This document shows positions 38,501 to 50,500 of a stretch of DNA of 64,000 nt, one piece after another. The DNA lies in assembly GCF_000002075.1 (NCBI RefSeq), contig NW_004797282.1:168590-232589 (forward strand), read 5' to 3'. A model generated the notes under the pieces. It made no database searches. It was not told the origin of the DNA and saw nothing but the letters and a program-made list of their open reading frames with translations. The translations under genes were made by a program, and so were the position numbers. Position 1 is the stretch's first letter. The number at the start of each line of letters is the position of its first letter. Source of the DNA: Aplysia californica (taxonomy: Eukaryota > Mollusca > Gastropoda > Aplysiida > Aplysiidae).

Positions 38501-41500
38501 AACATGAGGCTAGATCTATACGGGTCGTGCACTTAAAATAGTGCTCAGTATTGCGCGACAATGCGCGATAGTATCGAACGGAAATACGACTTGAAATAAA
38601 CAAACCTGGCGGATTTTCTAAAATTACAGAGACAGAAGAGTCAGCCTACAAAAGTGATCGGCGAAATAAAGAAATTTAGCTTTTTGCAGCAAAACTGTCT
38701 CAAAACTGAAAAAACGAAGGGCGTCATGATCTGGAGAATATTTTAAAGAATCTTTTGACAAAAACCGCATGTCGATTGATGAAGCCATTAAAAAGCCTTT
38801 TGAATAGAGCCAAATTCTGCCACCTCAAATAGATAATAGAAGCAAAATCAGACCAACTGTAAACGTACCCTATGATTATTTCCTGAATTCAGCAGCAAAG
38901 TGGGTGAAATCAAGCACAATAAAAGCAAATTTCCATCGACCTTAGTTAATCTGTAAAAACTTTTTTGTTGTTTAGTGCCATCACAAAGAAAATGGTCAGA
39001 AGTCAATCTTCTTTAACTCCTTCGATGCCTTATGACGTTCCTGGTATGTCATGAAAATGTGTGAGTACGTCACAGAAGTTGGCATAATCTGCCGCTCTTG
39101 GTTGCCTATATGATGTTATGTTATATATGTATGTTACGCGCTAATAACTTGGCACTAATTCTTCTGAACAAATTTTTAGCCACAAACACTGCGTAGATTC
39201 GTATTCCGGAATAAACGATGCGCATATCGGTACCAAATTTGCCAGTGCCCTATTACATAACTGCTAGGCCTGCAAGCGATTGATGAACACAGATCTAGGT
39301 CCGCGGGCAGCCGCATGCTCTCGTAAAATGGAAACATCGAAATGACTTTAAAAAGGCAAATAAATTCACCTTCGACTTAGATTTGCACGTTATTCAAAGT
39401 TATGAGTAAGATGGGAGGAAATGGGGTATAAGAAAAGTGACAATTGAAAACTAGTGTCCGAAATATGTCACGAGTGCGCTAGATCTATACAGCGCGTCCA
39501 TTAATACTGAGACATCAGTGTTGACAGTAAAAAGGGAACATATACCCCCTGGCAACGAAAGGGTTAATGAACCAAAATAAGAACGTGGGAACCTCATACC
39601 ATTTTTATGCAGTTTCTGTCTTTAAATACACTGGGCAAATCAGTTCCAAGGCCCATGGCAACAATCTCTACAGCCTGACTAATCAGGTTATTTTTTTTCA
39701 CAAAGTCTTCGCTGGCCAGGATAGCACAGGCAGACCCATCAGAAGTAGGGCTGAAAAATAAAACAAAAACCAGGACAAAAGAATTTAAGCTTTATTTTTC
39801 TTCAGTATCCTTTTCTAGAGATTTTAATTTTGAGCTAGAAATGTTCTATTAGACAAAAACGAGGATCACCTCATTCTGACAACAGTAAGCAAAGCCCCTA
39901 ATCTTAACATTTTCCAGAGTAACTGAAAAACTTCAGCTTTTGAAATTTCAAAACTTCCAGGGCACAACTCAAACAAAACCCATACAAAACTGCAACTGTT
40001 ATTTCTGCAATAAATATATCAGGAACACATTAAAAAATGCATTGTATTTAAAGGAAAAAAAAGTTAGTTAATATAGTTTTAATTTCCTAATTAAAAAAAA
40101 AAAGTACTTTCTATTTTCTGAAATTCACATAGCCCAAAAAACATGTGAAAGTTTATAGCAGACTGATTGCTAAAGTTGTACAAAATGAGAGCATATTAAA
40201 GTTGGTTATAAATCAAAACTTTGTTTTAAAAAACCCAAACAAATGAACAAAATGAATGCAAAACTAAAAACAAAGTATCAATACTATTATATCTTCTAAC
40301 AGAACAAGAAAATAGAAAATAATTGAATTTCTTATGAAGTTTAATTTTACAAGGACAAAAAATATCCAAGGAAGTAATTGTAAGTTAGACTGGGCCAAGC
40401 TGAAGAATGACCTTACTCAGCTATTTTGCGCTTGAGAGCATAAAGGATCCTCAGCATGTTAGACATTATGCAAATACAGGTCACATATTTCAAATGATGA
40501 CATTTAGCACTCTACTTAAAGAGCGGCTTGAACACCTGGTACCCACAACTCTCTAGAAAAGAAGAACCCTAACTTTTGAGCACTATCATTTACATTTGCT
40601 AATGAAAGTCCTGTGACAATGACTTAATTAAACTGCAGAGACAAGCACTTTATAACAAATATAATAAAAGATGATTAATGACATTTTAGGATATAATACC
40701 TTTACTTGGTACCTGAAGCTCATGGAAAATCAGTCTTGTGCACTTTAAACCATTTATGAACACATTAGTATATACTATATTGAGGTCCTCAACCGATCAA
40801 GCTCACAAAGCATAGAAAGCATGCTCGTCAAAGCCCATCTGAGATGGGTCGGCCATGTCATCAGCATGGAAGACCACCGAATGCCCAAACAGCTGCTGTA
40901 CGACGAACTCGCAAGTGGCAAAAGAAATCTCGGGAGGCCAAAAAAGCGGTTCAAAGACATTATAAAGGAAAACCTTCAGCTCGAACAGGTAACCCCCAAA
41001 GAACTCAAAAGAACTGCCACCGAAAGAAACGCCTGGCGCAGGGCCGTCCGTATTGCCATCAGAAACTGTGATATAAACTACAGGGAGAGGCTGACTACCA
41101 GAAGAGAGAGGAGACATAAGCCAACCACCACAACCACGACATTCCAGTGTCCCCACTGCAACAGACATTGTACATCCAAGATCGGATTGCACAGCCACAT
41201 ACGCGTCCACAGGAGCTGCAGGATTCATCGTCATCTTTGGCAACGAAGGACTACCTACCAGTATATACTTTTACCCTATATATTGGACCAGATTATCTGC
41301 TAATTTTGTGAGATGATACAACTCAACCTTTCGGTAATAACTAGACTCAACTTGAAAAGAAACAGAGGAAGACAAATTAGCCCTTTGCTTGGGGCAATCT
41401 GTCAAATACAACGGGAGCACGAGAGATCATAGATCCTTTAATTTTAATCATAACTACTTTCAAAGATCTTCTTCAGGTGTCTGGTCTGGAGCAGACATTG

Positions 41501-44500
41501 ATGATCATGGTACCCCATTCTTTCCTGTTGTCTGTCTTCTTGATCAGCTCGGTTTTTCTCTTTGCTTTATTTGTTGCAAAGTTGTTCAGCCTCTGCTCTT
41601 CTTTCCCTCTATCTTTCCACACAGCAGCAGTTTCTCTAGTCCATTTGATCTATTTACATGGCCACAGGATTCCAGTTGTCTTTTTCTGACGGTTCCGATT
41701 ACAGATCTTTCATGACCTGCCATTTGGAGCACTTTTCTGTTTGTTTTCCTATTTACTTACAAAGATAGGGGTCGAAACTGCAAATGGGATTCTGCGTACC
41801 GCAGCACTTTAGACAGACTTACCAGCACTGCAGCTTGGTCAGAGGAGAGTGAACTTCAGGAGACTTCATGATATCCTCAAGGCTGTACTCTGTCTGAAAT
41901 TGAGAGTACCTGAAGACAAAAAAAAAATTGCTTTAAAAAAGTCATCCTTACTTGAAATGTATTAAAGAATTCATCATTTAATCAATTTAAACAACTTTCT
42001 CAACAGCACATATTTAGAGACCTTTTCTACAGATAATTTACTAGTTTATTCCTGTAATATTTTAAAGAACTTAGCTTTAAATGAGAAGTAGTGGAGATCA
42101 TGAACAGGCACGATATACGTAAAGAAACTGGAAGGTGGCTCTCCTTGCCTAGAGGTTAAGGTGTTCGACTCTCTCTCAAAGGTCACGGGTACAAATCTGG
42201 GTAGCGACGGAAAAAATGTTCTTCTCTAAAATTGTCTCCTTTCACTTCCTTTCGTGCTGTCTAGCAATGTTCTGTCGTCTGCTTTCGTCTCCACTTTCTG
42301 TCCCCATTCCCACATCTCCTTTGCCCCTTCCTCTGGGCTCCTGACTCTTTCTGCAGCCTTTCTACTGCTGCTCCTTGGCTCCTTCTTACTGCTGTCTTTC
42401 AGTCACACCCCAGATCTTCTGGTAGGAAAGATCTACACTTAGCCTTCTCGGACAAGGGTGAAAAATCTAGGAGGTCTCGTGTGCTAGTTGCGCATGTTAA
42501 AGATCACTTGGTGGTCTAAAATTGATAAGAGTAGGCTTCGACCGCCACCCGGGCAATATTCAAAATTTCCTACCAACTGAAAATGTTTCATGATAATGTG
42601 TCCAGCGTGCTCATATGGGACATAAAATGTCTCAGTATGTTTAATTGTGTATGCACATATTCGATTAAGGCTTCTTGAAGAGGAAACGTGTCATTTTCAA
42701 TATCCAATAAATGATACATGTATCAAATCCAATCCTAATGTTATGCATTCTTATGAAAGAACTTAAAGGGCTCAGAGAATGCGAGTTTCTTTGCTTTTCA
42801 AGATACTTGTCAGGTTGACAAAAGAAATGTGGAAGAGGAAGAATAAAGAGTTTGACTTTGAGACAAACAGTCAACAAATTAAAGTATAGGAAAAGTATGT
42901 ACAAATATCATAATACTGGAAAGAGATTTTTAAAAAACAACAAACACACTACTTACGGATTATTTGTGGAATGCTTGTGGTTTTTCCAGGCAATTTTGGC
43001 AAATGTTTCAGGCTTTGTACCTTAAAAAAGAGAAACACAATCTTTTTTTTATTATCTTAAAGGACAATCCTTTGACTTTAAAAATATTCATTTGCACTAT
43101 AGAGTCATTTCAGAGGCAGCAGCCACAAGTTTCACTGTTTAATCTCTATAAAATATGGCAGGTAGGCCTCTTTGTTACTTTTATGTAATAACAGTGTTTT
43201 GAGAGGTAGACACAATAATGGTACTAGAACACTACAAACATGGTTTGACCACATATGTCACTTGCTCTTCTCTGACTCCAAATATAAATCAAGTTATGAT
43301 CACTAAAAAAGAACAAATGGAAATAATGCTGAAAAATTACCATATTTCTCCATGTGCTCTCTCCCAGCATTTCCAAACATTTGTGGGGCAAAGGGAGCCT
43401 TTGAATAGCCGTGTCCTTCTAACATCACCTCTACGTGCTTGTCCATAGGATTTGTTCTGTCTGTATACTAGAGAAGAGAAATCAGAGTATGCTCATTTAC
43501 TTTACTTCAAATCTAAAACAGAACATAAATCATTTTACATTATCACTATCCATCAGCAGTCCTCAAGACATGGTGAGTAGCAGATAATAAGAACTGAACA
43601 AAAACCAACAAACTGAGTTCCTTAAACATTAAGAAGTCATGGTACTAGTGATTGCATTGTAATGATCCTGACCTATTACAAAAATTGACAATTCGTTTGT
43701 TTAATTCTACTGAAAGAAAATTTACTAAAGCAAGCTCAAATACAGCCATTTTCATCAGATTCAATTTCAATATATAAGCAGTAAAAAGTGCTCTGCCCTT
43801 AATATTCTATAGAAAGAAAGATTTCACTCACTCATGTTATTCACATTCCATGAGCATTTGATGCTGTTCTCCTTTCACAAGGATAAAAACCACTCAATAG
43901 CCTTGTGGACTAACAGTGTGAGATGTCGTCATGAAAATGTAGAACATACCTTCATGGTCAAAGATCCTTTTTCCATTTTTTCAAATCCCATAGCCATGAC
44001 ACAGTCAGCCAGTCCTAAGTCACAAAACACATCATTAGTAAATCAATGATGATGTGTTATGTTCAAGAGGAAGAGATCAACATTCCCACATCAGCAATTT
44101 ACAAAGTAAAATAAAGACCATGTTTGTTAGCAGCCCTTCAAATGCTGCTATACTGGGAAGGGGGGAAAAAAGCCAAATTAAAATCTTTGCAAAAAAAAAT
44201 AAAATAAAGGTGTTTGGATACTTGAGCCTCAGTATATAAGCCCTGGATCAGAGACACACTGTCCTGCATACAGATGAAAACTCAGTGTATATCTGGATTA
44301 TCAAAAAAAGTAACACATTGGCATTTGTGTATATTTCAGAATTCTGGAGGCTGAAAACCCCCACCTACCTATAAATCGTTTTAAAAGTTAATCTCTACAT
44401 GTGTCATGATGCAATGGAATCAGGTGCTCGTCAATCTTTGGGCATAGGGAGCTATTGGTATTGTTTTAAAGTTTGTCAATTTATCTTGCTTTTGATGAAA

Positions 44501-47500
44501 AAATACTCATCTAACTAGTTTCAGAGATAAAATTAGCGAGAAAATGGCCACCAAATTTTTGACGACTTCCAAAGCCAAATACGAGGGCTGGCCCACGGAA
44601 AACCGGAATTTTGCTGTAATTTGAAAACTATTCAATATTTTCACATTCTGTAAACGCACACTTGTAAAACAATCATATTGGAATTTCCCGATTGAACACC
44701 ATGAGCATCGCACAAACCAAACGAACACAGCAGTTCTCCAAAGATGGCTACCCACTTGGAAAATTGGTCAAGGATAGAAGTGAGATCTGTCATTCGGTTT
44801 CTGACCGCAAAAGGTCTCAAACCTATAGAAATACACGCTGAAATAAAGTCAGTTTACGGGGAGAAAGTAATGGCAAAGTCACAGGTATATGAGTGGAGTA
44901 GTAAGTTCAAAGCCGGGCATACGGATATCAATGACATAGTCCACCCAGGACTTTGTTCTTCTGCCAAGACTGAGGACAACAAGAGTCGCGTTAACGAACT
45001 CATTCAAACAGACAGGCGCCTAAAAATTCGCGAAATTTCCGAGTCGCTAAACATTTCAAAGTCAACTGTCCATAGGATAGTGTTTGATGAGCTGCACTAT
45101 CGAAAGGTCTCTGCTCGATGGGTCCCAAAAGAGCTGACAGCTGACCACAAGACGCGTCGTGTTGAAGTGTCTCAGACTTTGTTGAATCGTTGTCGCCAAG
45201 CTGTCACAGGAGTCATGAACGCATCTGGAGACCTCCAACAATACGATGAAGCATTTCTGAGAAGCATTATTACAGGTGATGAGACCACATGACCCCTGAG
45301 ACGAAGAGGGATTCAATGGTTTGGAAGCACACGTCTTCACCTCCCCCGAAAAAGTTTAGAGTTCAGCCATCGGTGAAGAAACTCATGGTCACGGTTTTCT
45401 GGGATGCTAAGGGTGTTCTGCTTCTTGACATTCTGGAACCAGGACAAACTGTCAATGCTAACAGATACTGCCAGACTCTTGATAAGTTAAGAGAGGTTGT
45501 GCGCCGAAAAAGACCAGGCTGGTTGTCCAGCGGGATCATTTTGCAGCATGACAACGCAACGCCACACACCGCAAACGCTACGAAAGACTGGATCCAAAGG
45601 TTCGGCTGGGAAGTGCTGCCACACCCACCTCACAGTCCTGACTTGACCCCGTCAGATTATCACCTTTTTGGACCAATGAAACGCCATATTTCTGGACAGC
45701 GATTCACCGACGACGAAGACCTCGTGGAAGCCATGAAAGATTGGTTGAAATCCCTTGATGAAAAATTCTTCAGGGACGGTATCTTCTCTCTGATCCAGCG
45801 ATGGAAAAAATGCGTCCAGCGGGATGGTGATTACATTGAGAAATAAAGCACACGTTGAGGTATGATGTGTTACATTTTTATTATAATAGGACAAAGATTG
45901 TTGCTTTTATGGACTTTTTCCGGTTTTCCGTGGGACAGCCCTCGTATAATTGGAAATTGGTAATTCATATTTTTGTGCAAATATCATAATACTGGTTTTT
46001 CAGTAAAATTCACACAGATATGGTTTATACACGGAAATAAAAGGTGGAACTTCAGTAAATTATCATCACTGGGCAATGATTATATAAAAAATAGTTCTTA
46101 CCTCCTGCAACAAGGTTACGTGCCATAAAAAGAGCTGTTGATCCTGTTGAACAGGCATTGTTCACCTGAAAAGTAAGTATAAAAACCAAAGCTCAGTAAC
46201 TGAACAAGAAGAAAAAGAAGCAAAAATGAGCTGACAGAACTGGCAATTTCTTGTTTTGTTTTTGTAAGTGTTTTACGGCGCTCGCAACTGCATAAGGTCA
46301 TATGAGCGCGCGGGACACACTAAACTTTTTCAGTTGGTAGGAAATTTAGAATTTTGCCCGGGTGGCGGCTGAAGCCTACTCTTATCGATTTTAGACCACC
46401 AAGGGATCTTTAACGTGCACACGGGACCTCCGAGATTTTTCGCCCTTGTCCGAGAACGCTAGGTGTAGATCTTTCCTACCAGAAGATCAGGGGTGTGGCT
46501 GAAAGACAGCAATAAGAAGAAGCCAATGAGTAGCAGTAGAAAGGCTGCAGAAAGAATCAGGAGCCCAGAGGAGGGGGCAAAGGAGGTGAAGGCGTAGGGG
46601 CAGAAAAAGGAGACGAAAGCAGACGACAGAACATTGCTAGAGAGTAGGAAAGGAGGTGAAAGGAGACAAATTTAGAGAAGAAAATTTTTCGGTCGCTACC
46701 CCGATTCGAACCCGGGACCTTTTGAATGAGAGGCCAACACCTTAACCTTTAGGCCACGAGAGCCCCCTTGGCAATTTCTATATGAATCATGAAATGTCAA
46801 AGGTTCACAACCAATACATCTTCGTATTTAGACCAGAGTTTTGTATAATCTTAACACAAAAAAAGGATTCATAATCAGAAGACCTGCTTGAGGGAGTACT
46901 ATAAAAATCTATCAAATTCACAGGCACAATACTTACTGAGATTAAGGAACATGCCTCTCTGAAACTTTCTTTATTTCGAAAACATATCATAATCATTTTT
47001 TTGTTTTTCAAAATAGAATTCAGAGCCATCACTAGATCTATACGAATTATATGCCAAATGACAGAGGACTCACGTTGTAGATTGGAATGCCTGTAAATCC
47101 CAATTGGTAGAGCGCTCTCTGTCCACAAGTTGTATCACCTGTATAAGAAGACCTTACATTGTGACGCATATATACACTTATCAATAAAAAATTATCTTCA
47201 TAAAACATGAATTAAAGGGAGATAATAAAATGATAACATTAACACAAAGATAACACATGTGATAACCATCTCTTGTTGTGCAAAATCGTTAGGAACTTCT
47301 TGCAAGACCTTCTTTACCCAATAAAAAGTTATTTTCAAAAGGGGAAATAAATACAATGAACTTTTTAATTGCACTGAGCAGAAGAAAATGAATTCTTAAA
47401 CTAAAGAATTATGATTTGGTAGCTATACTATACTCTAAGCAGCATACTGAACGCCTGATACTTATACGTTGCTCTGTTACAATTATATATTTTGTTTCTG

Positions 47501-50500
47501 GCAGTATAAGCCATAAGACGATCAATATAAATGGCATCAATTAAAAATGAAACCTTATACGTAGCTGCTTACCATACACATAGCCACAGCAAGCTTGTTC
47601 AACTTGATCATATCGAATTCCTGCATCTTGCAAAGCTTTTGTTCCTATTGAAAAATACAATAAAAACAGATAATAACAATAATTTACATTACACACATTG
47701 TTTTACTACAGATAAAATGACAGATTCTGTCATAAAAAAATACCAGATCATGACTGTTCATCACAATCATTACTCAATAATTATGAACATGTGTCTCAGC
47801 AAGAAGGAATCATTTACAAAGATTTTAGCATACAAAAACAAGCATGTACATTCTACAAAAGTTTGACATATATATATAAAAAGTACCGTCAAAATGGTAT
47901 CAACAAACATTTTAATGCAGTCTTAATAGCCCTCATCTACACAATTTAGATCACAAAGGAGGAGGGCACCCAATGATAAGGGCCTAATAGGGCTGAGAAG
48001 GGTACACCATCCCTGCAGAAAGGTGGAGATGCTTGACAACAATTCCTCTCCACTCGAGGATTGGACTTTGGTCTCCTGCATCCGACAATAAAGTATTATA
48101 AAGCGCCTTAGCACTATGTACACAACTGAAACCAGGTATAGTATAAATGAATCCTTATCCCATTAATCAAACTATAAATTTAAACATGATTTTGATAATG
48201 CAAGGTATTAAACACGAATCAAAATGTTGAGCAGCATACAACAAAATTAACAATGACACACACAAGCTGCTAATAGGGCCCATAATTAGATATATAATTT
48301 ACTTTTGTTAAAAAATGTCACCAGAATATTTAAATTAAATCACGTTACCTGATTCTTTGGCCATGTCAGGATAATCAAAGTTAGGTCGGCGACCAGGCTT
48401 TTCAAACTGAAATAAAATGATATGCAAGAATCTAGGCTTAGGCTCCGCACAATTAGATTTGAAAAATTTAAACTTCACACTATTGAAATCAGTGTACCTC
48501 TGTTCGATTGCATAATTCTACAAAACATTAATCAATGTTAAAAGAAGAAAAAACATGAAAGAAGAACCACCCCGCAAAAGACAATCAATAACATGACAAA
48601 AGGACAAAACAGTTTTTCGCGCTTTAAGTAGGAAGCTTGAATATCAATCTTGATGCAACTGAAAATCTAAAAATAAATTATTAAAACAAACAAAAAAATT
48701 AAAGTAATGGGTGGTGTCGCTGTCTCTAAATGAGCTTTTCGGAGACAAGTTTACTAAAAATTTTACTGACCCTGTGATACTGATCCAAATAACAGTTTTT
48801 AATATAGGGCCCAAAAAGAGAAACTTTTTAATTACTGGATCCAAAAACAAAAAAAATTAGTTTGGTTGCTGATTTGCAAAAGTGCCACGCAAAGTTTCAT
48901 GGGCACAGGTTAATTAATTAAATGATTATAAGCCTAGAGTCTGTTTGAATGGGGATCCACCCCGGAAAGTCAAAAGTCCTAGGGATAGAGATGCACTTCG
49001 AAAAAAGCAAGTCACAGTAGAGGGAAATGAACTAGAAGACGTCGAATCCTTCTGCTATCTTGGGAGTATAATTGACAGAGAGGGAGGAACAGGCGCTGAA
49101 ATAAAGTCCCGTATTGGAAAGGCACAGACTGCATTTATTTCTTTGAACAGGATATTTTCAACTCAAATGTGAAGTCCGTCCTGTTGTATGGATGTGAGAC
49201 ATGGAATGCATCTCAGACGTGCATAAAGAGGATCCAGGTTTTCTTGAACCAGTGTCTGAGGAAGCTACGAGGATCAGATGGACAGACAGGATCACCAACG
49301 TGGAAGCACTAAGAAGAAGGAGACAGAGCCCAGTCAGAGATGAGGTGGGAAGAAGGCGTTGGCGATGGATTAGACACACTGTTAGATTGGAACCCACAGG
49401 GTAAAAGATCAAGGGGAAAACCCCATGGAACCTGGAGAAGAGTCACGGAAATGGATGTGCAGGAAAGTGGGAAGATATGGAGTGACATCAAGCGACTCGC
49501 CCAGAATAGAGAAAGGTGAAAAAGGTTTGTTCGTGGCCTATATATCCTGATCCAGGGTGAGAAAGGCAATGATGAAAATGATGATGAGCTAGAATTTTTT
49601 TTTTTACGTGAGACAGACTAGTATTGCTTGTCCAATTTTCTTCCACATTAAATAAAATCCAAACTGTCAGTAAAAATCAGTCTAGTTTCAGAGTGGGCCA
49701 TTGGATCTATTAGAAGTTAGAATGAATCCAATGAGTGTAGGCAGGCTAATTCTTATTTTCTAAAAAGAAAACCTGAATAACGAGATGCAAAAAATTATTG
49801 CCTGTGGCTATGCATACAGCTCTCTAAAGTACAGACTTAGATTTCCTTGATAATTGCTCAGCTGGACCGCGTCACTTTATTGTGTGCAAACAAGATAGTT
49901 CACAACCCTATTTGAGCCAATTAAAAAAGTGTCCTCAAAATTGGGTGGCGCCCTCTTCGAAAAAGTGCGGTTGTGCCATCAGTTACCCTACTTGGGTGAA
50001 AATTATTTATAATAAAAGTGAAACTAACAAACTGTGCTATAAATTTTTCTGCTGGAAAAACGAAAGAGAGCTTCAAAACAAAAACTGCAGCGTCATCTTT
50101 TTTGGTTGAGTGAACTATATTGTTATGTACAATCTTTTTGGACAAGAGACGCTTTACGAGGTCAAGATAACTTGCAAAGTCACTAGTTACTATTTATAAC
50201 TTTGACCTGTAATTTACTACGTCATTAATTCCCTATATAAGGAATACAGAAATTTTCCATTGAAAAAAGATAATCGTCTATGCCTTTATATATAGCTGTG
50301 CGCTTCCCAATCCAAGTAGGTCAGCCCTATATATATATATATATAGGGCCTGCACGCTTCCCGGGTAGCCCGGCTCACACCTTTTAAAAAGGGCCTGCAC
50401 GCTTCCAGGGTTTCAGTTTGTCCACTTAATTGTAGTGTCCGGTTTGATAGTTTAGTTTATGTGCCGCCACAGAATTTTATTAGAGTCTAAAGTAAAATTC

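Noticed and set aside
46680-46768. Possible tRNA gene with a good B box
   Set aside because: It is the head of a SINE with target duplication; no full cloverleaf with a proper anticodon arm and acceptor stem was found.
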